Positions 1 to 6,375 of a stretch of 8,545 nt of DNA are shown in pieces (position 1 is the stretch's first letter; every line of letters begins with the position of its first letter). The position numbers and the translations under genes were made by a program. Where the stretch lies: positions 1 through 8,545 of the forward strand of contig JAKANX010000039.1 in assembly GCA_021823425.1 (NCBI GenBank), given 5' to 3'. The notes under the pieces were generated by a model. It was not told where the DNA came from, did not search any database, and worked only from the letters and a program-made list of their open reading frames with translations. This DNA comes from Microcaldota archaeon. GTDB taxonomy: Archaea; Micrarchaeota; Micrarchaeia; Anstonellales; Bilamarchaeaceae.

Positions 1-771
1 TCTTCCGATTGAATCAGCCCAGCCGCCGAGCAGCCGCACGAGCGCGCCGTCCCTCGCAGCCCGCAGCGAGCACTCCCTCAGCCCGTTGTAAGCCATAATC
101 CTTGCGGCCTCGCCGTCCCTCCACGAGCCGTACCTGTTCCTGAACGCGACGAGCTTCGCGCACGCAGCCGTGATGTTTTCCTGCCTTCCGAACCCTTCCG
201 AAGCTTTCGCCGCCTCGAGGAAAGGCGCGATTTCCGACATCTTGAGCCTTCCGAGCCTCTTTGCAGCAGCCCTGTCCAGCGAAATCTCCTTGAGCACCCC
301 CTCCAGCATCTCCCCTATGGCGTCCAATCCGCCCCTGCCCATCCTGGCCCCGTTGAGCGCCAGCTCGGAGTTTATCCTTTCCACATTTCCAAGTATGATG
401 TCCCTCCTCTTGAATTCCGCCTCGTAGCTCTCGCGCACGTGCTTGAGGCTGCGCACCCCGCTGAAAATGTCCGTATTTACAGTGACTTCGCGCCCGCCCC
501 CCTGCACGAGCCCGGCATTCTCGTCCAGTTTCCCATCTTCCCTGCGGCAGTATCTTATGGAAATCCGGAATCCCCTGAGGCTCATTCTCAGGCTTTCCGG
601 CCCGCGCGTAGCGACCGGTTGCCCGTCCGCATCCCTTCCCGTAAACGGCCTGCCCGGAAGCCTGGCAAGAAGCGCGGCAGCATGCCCCTCTTCCAGGAGC
701 CCGCCGAGCTTCGCCCTCCGCTCCCTCCCCATGTTGTCCGCGAGGGCATTAGCAGCCGCAATCCTGTGCAT
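1..771 (-). CDS. Hypothetical protein, 3' end beyond window
   Basis: An uninterrupted minus-strand frame of 257 codons runs from ATG at 771 off the left edge, so the C-terminus is missing. No in-frame stop occurs between 1 and 795. Codon use is GC-rich at third positions, like the clear genes nearby. I recognise no family. The visible protein is soluble-looking, with no signal peptide or membrane segment. It is rich in Arg, Ala, Gly and Leu, with a basic N-terminal 25 residues, a predicted mixed region around residues 40-110 (including RGFRISIRYCRRE) and mostly helical sequence after residue 110. The ATG at 771 is preferred because a TATA-like element lies 24-29 nt upstream, as for a leaderless mRNA. 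An in-frame TTG at 792 would add seven residues but falls next to that element. It diverges from the flippase-like gene. Coding status is well supported; function is unknown. Confidence 0.8.
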   Translation of the reverse strand, partial: MHRIAAANALADNMGRERRAKLGGLLEEGHAAALLARLPGRPFTGRDADGQPVATRGPESLRMSLRGFRISIRYCRREDGKLDENAGLVQGGGREVTVNTDIFSGVRSLKHVRESYEAEFKRRDIILGNVERINSELALNGARMGRGGLDAIGEMLEGVLKEISLDRAAAKRLGRLKMSEIAPFLEAAKASEGFGRQENITAACAKLVAFRNRYGSWRDGEAARIMAYNGLRECSLRAARDGALVRLLGGWADSIGR

Positions 772-794
772 GTCGTAGTTAGTGATTTTCAAGG

Positions 795-803
795 ATTAAA
801 TAC
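795..803 (-). promoter_or_regulatory. TATA box for the leftmost gene
   Basis: On the minus strand this reads GTATTTAAT. Its TTTAAT core ends 23 nt before the ATG at 771, the spacing expected if transcription starts at or next to the start codon. No Shine-Dalgarno sequence precedes that ATG, which agrees with leaderless translation. Confidence 0.55.
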
Positions 804-816
804 CTTTTGACCAAGC

Positions 817-824
817 AATAAAAA
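817..824 (+). promoter_or_regulatory. Possible TATA box for the flippase-like gene
   Basis: The plus strand reads AATAAAAA here. A start site about 26 nt downstream would be near 846-848, giving a leader of a few to 14 nt depending on whether the gene starts at GTG 852 or ATG 861. The match to the archaeal TATA consensus is only fair. It does not overlap the minus-strand TATA at 795-803. Confidence 0.35.
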
Positions 825-860
825 CCCACCCCGAGAAGTGGAATCCTAATCGTGGGAGGA

Positions 861-1838
861 ATGCTGGACATAAAGAATATCACGGACCAGAAGCACCTGA
901 TACTTGACAGCGTGGTTTCGCTAGCCATAGTCGCGGCAGTGTTCTATTTCATAGGGATAGACAACATCCTTCGGGAGTTCGGGAGCCTGAACTACGCCTA
1001 CCTCCTCATCTCCGCCTTCTTCCTAATTCTAATGTACGTGGGAATGTCGGCTAGGCTCAATCTCATTCTCACGGAGCTTGGAGTTAGGCTGAAGTTCTGG
1101 GACATATTCAAGATGCACGTGGTCGGGATGCTGCTCGCCGATTTCACTCCCGCGCGCACGGGCTACTTCGCGGTCGCGTACGGCCTCACAAAGAAGCACG
1201 GCGTCCCGGAGGAAAAGAGCATAGTCGCGGTGATGGGCCCCCAGATTTACGATTTCATACTCAAAGTGGTGGTGGGCACGGCGGGAATGATTTACGTATT
1301 GAACACCTACCTGAAATTCGATCACAGCGAAATCCTCTTCCTGGGCGCGTTCGGCATGGTCGGCATGATTGGCGTGATGATACTCCTGCTTTTTTCCAAG
1401 AAATTCCTAACTTTTTTCTCTTTCGTGCGCCGCATCCCGTTTGCGGACAAGGTCCTGGGATTGTTCGAAAAAGCGCAGCAGAACTCCAAAGTCCTGTTGC
1501 ACCACGCACCGTCGCTGCTGCTCATACTCCTGTTCTGCTGGTCCACCAAAGCCATCTCATGGTATTTCGTAGCAAAGGCGCTTGGCATCACCCTCTCGGT
1601 CGGTTTTCCCGAGGTGTTCGTCTATTTTTTCCTCCAGCCCCTGCTCACAATACTGGAATTCCTTCCCTCGCCCACGCTCGCGGGCCTCGGCCTGAGCGAA
1701 GGGGGCGGAGTGCTGATATTCGCGGTTTTCGGAGTCGGCGCAGCCAAGGCGGCCTCGTTCGTGTTCCTCGCGAGGGTCAAGACGATGATCGTGAACCTGC
1801 CCGCAGTGAAGGAGGCGCTATCGCTGGCAAAAGGATAG
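861..1838 (+). CDS. Flippase-like integral membrane protein (UPF0104 / PF03706)
   Basis: A polytopic membrane protein of 325 aa from ATG 861, or 328 aa from GTG 852. Hydrophobic segments lie near residues 18-36, 48-67, 124-151, 160-181, 219-242, 252-274 and 285-306 (328-aa numbering). Two family-type motifs are visible: FTPARTGYFAVAYG near residue 98, matching the TPgr.GE.-like loop, and LPSPTLAGLGLSEGG at 271-285, matching the P-S-aGlG-xxEg signature of the lysyl-phosphatidylglycerol synthase membrane domain (YbhN/AglD-like). Members of this family are associated with lipid or lipid-linked sugar translocation and modification. The substrate here cannot be told from sequence. The start is ambiguous: GGGAGGA abuts ATG 861 too closely for a normal ribosome site and may itself encode residues 1-3 from GTG 852. 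It ends 10 bp from the convergent NMD3-like gene. Confidence 0.85.
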   Translation: MLDIKNITDQKHLILDSVVSLAIVAAVFYFIGIDNILREFGSLNYAYLLISAFFLILMYVGMSARLNLILTELGVRLKFWDIFKMHVVGMLLADFTPARTGYFAVAYGLTKKHGVPEEKSIVAVMGPQIYDFILKVVVGTAGMIYVLNTYLKFDHSEILFLGAFGMVGMIGVMILLLFSKKFLTFFSFVRRIPFADKVLGLFEKAQQNSKVLLHHAPSLLLILLFCWSTKAISWYFVAKALGITLSVGFPEVFVYFFLQPLLTILEFLPSPTLAGLGLSEGGGVLIFAVFGVGAAKAASFVFLARVKTMIVNLPAVKEALSLAKG

Positions 1839-1850
1839 AAAACGTTTTTT
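1839..1850. terminator. Shared T-tract terminator at a convergent junction
   Basis: Between the convergent stop codons at 1838 and 1849 lies the palindrome AAAACGTTTT, extended to six T on the plus strand (1845-1850). Archaeal intrinsic termination needs mainly a T-rich non-template tract. The plus-strand run would serve the flippase-like gene, and the shorter minus-strand T run could serve the NMD3-like gene, whose TAA stop partly lies in the tract. Confidence 0.5.
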
Positions 1851-2472
1851 ACAGCCGGATTGAGAACGAGGTCCTGTACAACCTCTTGCCCTGCTTCTGG
1901 CCTGCGAGCGAGGTGCTGATTCCGTAGGTGAGCCCGAGCCTCTTTATTATCGCTAGTGTGGACTTGGTGCTTCCAGCGTAAAGGTCCAGCCCCTCCTTGA
2001 GCTCAACCATCTTGCTAATGAACGTGCCCTCGCGCTCGAGCATCTCCGTAAAAAGTTTTGCGTACTTGGAAATGCGCGCGTCCGGCCCCCTGAGCTGGAT
2101 TATCGCTTCGAAATATCCGCCGGACTTCTTGTTGCACTCCGGGCAGATGTCCGGGTTCAGGCTGAAATTCAATTCCTTCTCTATCTGCACCTTCTCCCCG
2201 TCCTTTTCAACCGTGAATTTCGCGCCCTTCCAGTCCGGCGCCAGTTCAACCGAGTCGAATTCGCCCTTGAGCTTGCTCTCCACCCAGTCGCTAATCTTCT
2301 TTTCGGAAAAATGCGTCCACTCGCCCCTGAGCTTCACGCTCGCGCAGCGCTTGCACTGCTGGAGCTCGAGCTTGTCCGGTATCCTTATTCGGAATTCGTA
2401 GCAGTCAATGCAGAACGGTCCGACGAATTTCTTCGTGCCTTCCGCAGCGCCGCACCTGGGGCAGTTGTGCAT
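1849..2472 (-). CDS. Short NMD3-family zinc protein
   Basis: 207 aa, NMD3 family (PF04981/COG1499). Eukaryotic NMD3 is the 60S export adaptor; the archaeal role is presumed to be large-subunit biogenesis or quality control. Four CxxC pairs are visible: C4/C7, C21/C24, C40/C43 and C110/C113, the layout expected for zinc binding. Family hallmarks follow: YFEAIIQLRG (120-129), LDLYAGSTKSTLAIIKRLG (162-180) and a terminal LYRTSFSIRL. The protein stops right after this last strand, where archaeal homologues I recall (about 350 aa) continue into C-terminal beta domains, so this appears to be a core-domain-only form. The stop is a clean TAA, and nothing downstream suggests a frameshift, because the convergent gene begins at once. 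The start ATG is supported by GGTGG (2480-2484) seven bases upstream, so this mRNA has a leader. Confidence 0.85.
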   Translation of the reverse strand: MHNCPRCGAAEGTKKFVGPFCIDCYEFRIRIPDKLELQQCKRCASVKLRGEWTHFSEKKISDWVESKLKGEFDSVELAPDWKGAKFTVEKDGEKVQIEKELNFSLNPDICPECNKKSGGYFEAIIQLRGPDARISKYAKLFTEMLEREGTFISKMVELKEGLDLYAGSTKSTLAIIKRLGLTYGISTSLAGQKQGKRLYRTSFSIRL

Positions 2473-2479
2473 GCAATTA

Positions 2480-2484
2480 CCACC
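2480..2484 (-). promoter_or_regulatory. Ribosome binding site of the NMD3-like gene
   Basis: GGTGG on the minus strand, seven bases before the ATG at 2472, complements the archaeal 16S rRNA 3' end (CCUCC/CACC core). It marks this as one of the few promoter-proximal genes here that is not leaderless. Confidence 0.55.
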
Positions 2485-2526
2485 GGACCGTTTCCGGTTC
2501 CGTGTTTCGGATAATGGGGCCGCAAT

Positions 2527-2536
2527 CCTTTATATG
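2527..2536. promoter_or_regulatory. TATA box of the DUF2070-tyrS operon, possibly bidirectional
   Basis: The plus strand reads CCTTTATATG. The core TTTATAT (2529-2535) is centred 28 nt before the ATG at 2560, as for a leaderless transcript. The reverse strand reads CATATAAAGG, also a good TATA box. A minus-strand start about 26 nt away (near 2506) would give the NMD3-like gene a leader of about 34 nt carrying its GGTGG site. Plus-strand use is well supported; minus-strand use is inference. Confidence 0.6.
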
Positions 2537-2559
2537 CGTATCCGTGCAAACCTTATTCT

Positions 2560-2739
2560 ATGGCGGACATGGAGTTTGAGGGGGGCGACGAGGTTTCTGC
2601 GAATTCCGAAGTGCGGATAATCGCTCTCGAGCTCATGAAGCTGGCCGCCAAGAAGCGCAGGAGCTTCCAGTCGGTCGCGCGCGAGTACATGAGGAACGTC
2701 TACACGCTCAGGCACATGCTGGAGTCCCAGAAGGAGTAG
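2560..2739 (+). CDS. Small conserved-looking protein, 59 aa, heading the operon
   Basis: ATG 2560 to TAG 2737-2739 encodes 59 residues: an acidic N-terminus (MADMEFEGGDE), then a helical, basic stretch (KLAAKKRRSFQSVAREYMRN) and a C-terminal helix ending in SQKE. I recognise no family, and there is no signal peptide or membrane segment. Reasons to believe it: a TATA box 28 nt upstream at leaderless spacing, GC-rich third positions like its neighbours, a stop codon two bases before the DUF2070 start, and the AAGGAG ribosome site of DUF2070 encoded by its last codons. That arrangement suggests translational coupling with DUF2070. A second in-frame ATG at 2569 is possible but sits less well with the TATA spacing. 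The basic helical makeup would suit nucleic-acid or membrane-surface contact, but this is a guess. Confidence 0.7.
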   Translation: MADMEFEGGDEVSANSEVRIIALELMKLAAKKRRSFQSVAREYMRNVYTLRHMLESQKE

Positions 2740-2741
2740 CC

Positions 2742-4499
2742 ATGAGCAACATAAAGAAGGCAGTCGGCCTGACCAACGCATTTATCACCCTGCCCAAGGC
2801 GGAATACCTCCTCTCGTTCATGATTCTAATCGGGCTTCTTTTCGGCATATTGACTTCGCTCATGCAGGGCAAGGTTTCCATTGAAAGCGTCTTCGAGGGC
2901 GCGCTGCAGGGCCTTTTCCTCCTCTCCATCCCAGCTGTTTTGACCTCGCTGCTGATAAAGCTGATGATACGCAAAATCCCGTTCCGGCGCATACTCGCGG
3001 CCTCGCTCGTGGGGCAGATGATTTACGCGCTCGCGTACTTCTCCTACGTCCTTCTCTCCGGCACGACTTTCGCGTACAAGGAGGGGATAATCTTCATCGC
3101 AGCCTCGCTCGCGTTCGTCATCTGGTACGTGGTCGCGCGCTTCGTCTTCACCTTGAAATGGCGCGCTTTCCTCTTCGCCGCGCTCCAAGTCATAATCTAC
3201 GGCGTTTTCCTGCTCACGGGCAGCATGATTGCGGTATCCGGGGACCCGCTCGTGATAATATGGAAATTCTACGTCGCTTCCGCGGTTTTCCTAGGCTTCG
3301 TGTACCTCTTCTTCCTGATAATCAACGCGCCCATGAAGAGGAACTTCGGCCTCAACACGCTTGACGCCGTATCCCTCTTCCTTTCCCACTGGTTCTACGA
3401 GTCCAAGAACATAGAGGACGAGTTCGAGCGCGTTGGCGAGGAAGCCGATACGCTGATTTCGGCGTTCCTGTTCAAGAGGAAGAGCGGCACCGTGGCCTTC
3501 GTGACCCCTTACGTGCACTTCGGCCCGTTCGGCTCGCTCGGGGGGAGCAACTTCTCCTATCTGCTCGCCGAGGAGCTCAGGAACAGGCACTCCGTGGACG
3601 CGTTCGTGTTCCACGGCACGGTCACCCACGACCTCAATCCGGTCGCAGGAAGCGAGCTGGATAAAATAGTTTCCGCGTTCGGGGACGGGCTGCGCAAGTC
3701 CAAATTTGAAAAGAGCGGAGTCGCGCTCTCGCGCGGCTTCTGCAAGGAATGCTTCGCCGAATCGCTGGTTTTCAAGGGCGCGGCCTTCACGGGAATATCC
3801 CGCGCCCCGCAAACTACGGAAGACGTTAATTTCGGCCTCGGCCTAGCGATAATGAGCGAAGGGGAAAAGCACGTCCCGCTCGTATCCGCGATAGACCAGC
3901 ACAACGCCGAGACCGGGGACATAACGAGCTTCGAGCCCGGAAGCGAAGTGGGCTTCAGTTACATGTGCGCAGTCTCGGATTCGCTTTCAGGAAAGCTTTC
4001 TTCCGCGCCCCTAGAGGCCGGCTTCGCGCACAGGCAGCTGGAGCTTCCCCAGATGGGGCTCGCAGGCGTAAAAATCGCAGTATTCTCCACCAAGCCCAAG
4101 TATGTCCTGATACTAATAGACTGCAACGGCGTGAAGCCAGAAGTGCGCGAAAAACTCATGGACGAGGTGAAATCCCTCTTGAAAGAGAAAGTGGAAGTCG
4201 GGATATTCACGACCGACACCCATTCCATGAACACCGTGCGCGGGGTGCTCAACCCGATTGAGGACGAGGACGCGCTCATGAAGGCTGTGAAAGAAGGGGT
4301 GCAGGAGGCGCTCGCGGACATGCAGCCTGCGGCCTTTTCCGCGTTCAAGGAAAGGTTCAAAATCCACGTTTTAGGCGCAAAGCAGAGCATAGAAATAGTC
4401 TCCACGGTGAACGCCATCGTCGCGGTTGCGAAGATAGCCGCGCCCCTTATAATAATTGGCTCGATAATATCAATCCTGTGGATACTCACCAAGCTTTGA
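2742..4499 (+). CDS. DUF2070 family archaeal membrane protein
   Basis: 585 aa, the usual length for DUF2070 (PF09843), an archaeal family of unknown function. The N-terminal third has about six membrane segments (near 20-40, 55-76, 84-107, 112-137, 142-166 and 170-195). A large soluble domain follows (about 200-550), then a single C-terminal membrane helix (556-583). The soluble domain carries motifs rich in potential catalytic or metal-binding residues: HFGPFGSLGGSN (H259), HGTVTHDLNP (H291, H296, D297), RGFCKECF (C334, C337), IDQHNAE (D385, H387) and TTDTHS (D492, H494). The clustering of His and Asp hints at a metal-dependent enzyme held at the membrane; this is inference. The start is supported by AAGGAG (2731-2736) five bases upstream, inside the end of the 59-aa gene. 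It is co-directional with tyrS, with a 10-bp gap. Confidence 0.88.
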   Translation: MSNIKKAVGLTNAFITLPKAEYLLSFMILIGLLFGILTSLMQGKVSIESVFEGALQGLFLLSIPAVLTSLLIKLMIRKIPFRRILAASLVGQMIYALAYFSYVLLSGTTFAYKEGIIFIAASLAFVIWYVVARFVFTLKWRAFLFAALQVIIYGVFLLTGSMIAVSGDPLVIIWKFYVASAVFLGFVYLFFLIINAPMKRNFGLNTLDAVSLFLSHWFYESKNIEDEFERVGEEADTLISAFLFKRKSGTVAFVTPYVHFGPFGSLGGSNFSYLLAEELRNRHSVDAFVFHGTVTHDLNPVAGSELDKIVSAFGDGLRKSKFEKSGVALSRGFCKECFAESLVFKGAAFTGISRAPQTTEDVNFGLGLAIMSEGEKHVPLVSAIDQHNAETGDITSFEPGSEVGFSYMCAVSDSLSGKLSSAPLEAGFAHRQLELPQMGLAGVKIAVFSTKPKYVLILIDCNGVKPEVREKLMDEVKSLLKEKVEVGIFTTDTHSMNTVRGVLNPIEDEDALMKAVKEGVQEALADMQPAAFSAFKERFKIHVLGAKQSIEIVSTVNAIVAVAKIAAPLIIIGSIISILWILTKL

Positions 4500-4509
4500 G
4501 GTAATTTTC

Positions 4510-5607
4510 ATGGACATCGAGCGAAAGATAGACCTTGTATGCCGCCCCCCGATTGAGGAGGTTATAACCCGCGAGGACCTCAAGGAGATATTTCAAAACT
4601 ACGGGCATCCGCGCCACTACATCGGATTTGAAATTTCCGGGAAGGTGCACATAGGAAGCGGCCTCATGACCACTTTGAAAATACGAGATTTCATGGAAGC
4701 CGGAGTGAAGCCCACCATCTGGCTCGCCGACTACCACGCGTGGATAAACGGCAAACTCGGGGGCGACCTGCCCAAGATACAGGAAGTCGCCGAAGGCTAT
4801 TTCAAGCACGCGTTCGTTTCGCTCGGGCTTACGGAGGACAAGGTTGACTACAAGCTCGCCAGCAAGGTTTACGACGAGGATTTCTGGAAGACCGTATTGG
4901 ACATTTCAAGGAACACCACTATCGCGAGGGTGCTGCGCACAGTCACGATAATGGGAAGGAAGGAAACGGAAGCGACAAGCGCGGCCTCAATCGTCTATCC
5001 AGCGATGCAGGCTGCTGATATCGCAAAATTGGACATCCAAATCGCACATGCGGGAATGGACCAGAGGAAGGTGCACATGCTCGCGCGGGAAGTGTTCCCC
5101 AAGATAGGGAAGAAGAAATTTGCGGCAGTCCACGGCCACCTTTTGCCCGGTTTGCAGGGTCCCGGTCGCATGGATGCCGCGGTCACCAGTTCCGGGTCTC
5201 CGGTCCCGGACAAGGAGGACGTCCAGATAGAGGCGAAAATGAGCAAATCCAAGCCTTCGTCCGCAATATTCATCCACGATACCGAAGATGAGGTAAAGTC
5301 CAAAATCTCCAAGGCCTACTGCCCTGAAAAGACGATTGACGGAAATCCGATGATTGAGTACGCGGAATTCATCTGCATGCGCGGAAAGCCGCTAAAGATA
5401 GAGCGCCCTGCGAAATTCGGCGGGGACGTGGAGTTCGCCACGGTTGGGGAGCTGAAAACGACCTATTCCGAAGGCAAGCTCCATCCGATGGACCTCAAGA
5501 ACGCGGTCGCAAAAGAACTGATAACACTGCTCAAGCCCTCGCGCGACTACTTCGCGCAGCACAAGGAATACCTTGAGCAGATAAACGAAGTTACGATTAC
5601 CCGATAA
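4510..5607 (+). CDS. tyrS: Tyrosyl-tRNA synthetase, archaeal/eukaryal type
   Basis: 365 aa class I synthetase that charges tRNA-Tyr with tyrosine in the cytoplasm. The ATP-site HIGH motif is HIGS (47-50) and the second signature is KMSKS (243-247). Tyrosine-pocket residues known from the Methanocaldococcus jannaschii enzyme are conserved: Y37 in YIGFE, Y163 and Q167 in YPAMQ, D170 in AADI, and Q185 in GMDQRK. The Asp at 170 favours tyrosine over the related TrpRS. The C-terminal half has AYCPE, RPAKFGGD and KLHPMDLKNAVA, typical of archaeal TyrRS, and it ends in VTITR, like the longer thermococcal form. The start ATG is set by GAGGT (4498-4502) overlapping the DUF2070 stop codon, seven bases upstream, so the gene is the last in the operon. 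It looks complete and functional. Confidence 0.97.
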   Translation: MDIERKIDLVCRPPIEEVITREDLKEIFQNYGHPRHYIGFEISGKVHIGSGLMTTLKIRDFMEAGVKPTIWLADYHAWINGKLGGDLPKIQEVAEGYFKHAFVSLGLTEDKVDYKLASKVYDEDFWKTVLDISRNTTIARVLRTVTIMGRKETEATSAASIVYPAMQAADIAKLDIQIAHAGMDQRKVHMLAREVFPKIGKKKFAAVHGHLLPGLQGPGRMDAAVTSSGSPVPDKEDVQIEAKMSKSKPSSAIFIHDTEDEVKSKISKAYCPEKTIDGNPMIEYAEFICMRGKPLKIERPAKFGGDVEFATVGELKTTYSEGKLHPMDLKNAVAKELITLLKPSRDYFAQHKEYLEQINEVTITR

Positions 5608-5616
5608 TCGGCTATT

Positions 5617-5624
5617 ATTTTAAA
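5617..5624 (+). promoter_or_regulatory. TATA box of the exported-protein gene
   Basis: ATTTTAAA is centred 26 nt before the ATG at 5647, and no Shine-Dalgarno sequence precedes that ATG, so the mRNA is probably leaderless. The surrounding T-rich stretch (5614-5630), just past the tyrS stop, may also help terminate the upstream operon. Confidence 0.65.
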
Positions 5625-5646
5625 CCTTTTACCACCAAATAAACTA

Positions 5647-6366
5647 ATGGCCCAACAGCCGATATTGCATTACAAGTTGCCGCACCGCGCATCCATGATT
5701 CTCAAAACCGCGATAATCGGCTCCTTAGTCCTATTTCCAGCGCACGCAGCGGGAAAATCAAAGCAAATCCGCACACCAGTGATTGCGGAAAAGATATCCA
5801 AGGAAAAAAAGCCAATTGAAAGCCCGGCGTTCAGGGCGCTCTCCGGCCTGATTTTCTGCACAAGCGAGGCGAACGTGCAAAAGCTGGTTTCCGCATTTCC
5901 GCGCAACCGCGAGGATTCGCTCCTCCTGAAAAAGGAAATGGAATATTACCCCGGCTTTCCCTACTTGGACGGCTTCACCTCGTCCCCGGAAATAATGGCG
6001 CGCCACGTTGCGGACGTGGTAACGCGGCTCAAGAACGGGGAGGCAATCCCCACGGAATACGTTCCCCGCGACTCCACCCACGCATACTACAAGGGGCCAG
6101 ACCGCGACTTCCTCGCAATAATGAAAGCGATGAACCAAATGCGTTTATTCGGAAGGCTGCTCAGCGCAGCTGACAGGGACGAAATCAACGCGAAAGTGAA
6201 AGAGCAGTTCAATCTCCCAAAAAATGTGGACGTGGTCAAATCAATCGCCGATTCAAGGGACTATCGGGTAGAACTTGCAAACAAACTTAAGGTGGAAATT
6301 CCAACAGCGCAGGCAATCCTCAAGTCGGCAACGCATGCAATCCAGAACAAGAATCCGTGCGAATGA
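5647..6366 (+). CDS. Exported protein of unknown function
   Basis: 239 aa, family not recognised. The N-terminus reads as a Sec-type signal: a basic n-region (HYKLPHR, 8-14), a hydrophobic core MILKTAIIGSLVLF (17-30) and a likely cut after PAHA (34). The mature part begins with a Lys-rich, disordered-looking stretch (37-56). A compact, mostly helical domain follows with two cysteines, C71 and C238, the latter next to the C-terminus, which could pair outside the cell. A proline- and tyrosine-rich patch (EYYPGFPYLDGF, 99-110) precedes the helices. The start at 5647 fits the TATA box 26 nt upstream. An internal ATG at 5695 (M17) would shorten the n-region but leave the hydrophobic core. The gene stands alone between the tyrS operon and the convergent phosphorylase gene, whose stop lies 9 bp away. 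No T-tract terminator is visible at that junction. Confidence 0.75.
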   Translation: MAQQPILHYKLPHRASMILKTAIIGSLVLFPAHAAGKSKQIRTPVIAEKISKEKKPIESPAFRALSGLIFCTSEANVQKLVSAFPRNREDSLLLKKEMEYYPGFPYLDGFTSSPEIMARHVADVVTRLKNGEAIPTEYVPRDSTHAYYKGPDRDFLAIMKAMNQMRLFGRLLSAADRDEINAKVKEQFNLPKNVDVVKSIADSRDYRVELANKLKVEIPTAQAILKSATHAIQNKNPCE

Positions 6367-6375
6367 GTTGAATCG

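Noticed and set aside
439..810. Plus-strand open frames (123 and 111 aa) opposite the leftmost gene
   Set aside because: They are antisense shadows of the uninterrupted minus-strand frame, which has the TATA-spaced start and the native codon bias. Long antisense frames are common in GC-rich coding DNA.
826..840. Possible hairpin CCAC...GTGG upstream of the flippase-like gene
   Set aside because: Arms of four bases are too short to support a regulatory structure.
3291..4492. Minus-strand open frames of 173 and 177 aa under the DUF2070 gene
   Set aside because: Both lie wholly inside a recognised family gene on the other strand, have Arg/Glu- or Ser-rich shadow composition, and have no promoter or ribosome site.
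5101..5250. Longer segment before KMSKS in TyrRS as a novel insertion
   Set aside because: The longer thermococcal-type TyrRS, as I recall it, has a similar-length segment there, and the conserved C-terminal ITR ending fits that subclass.
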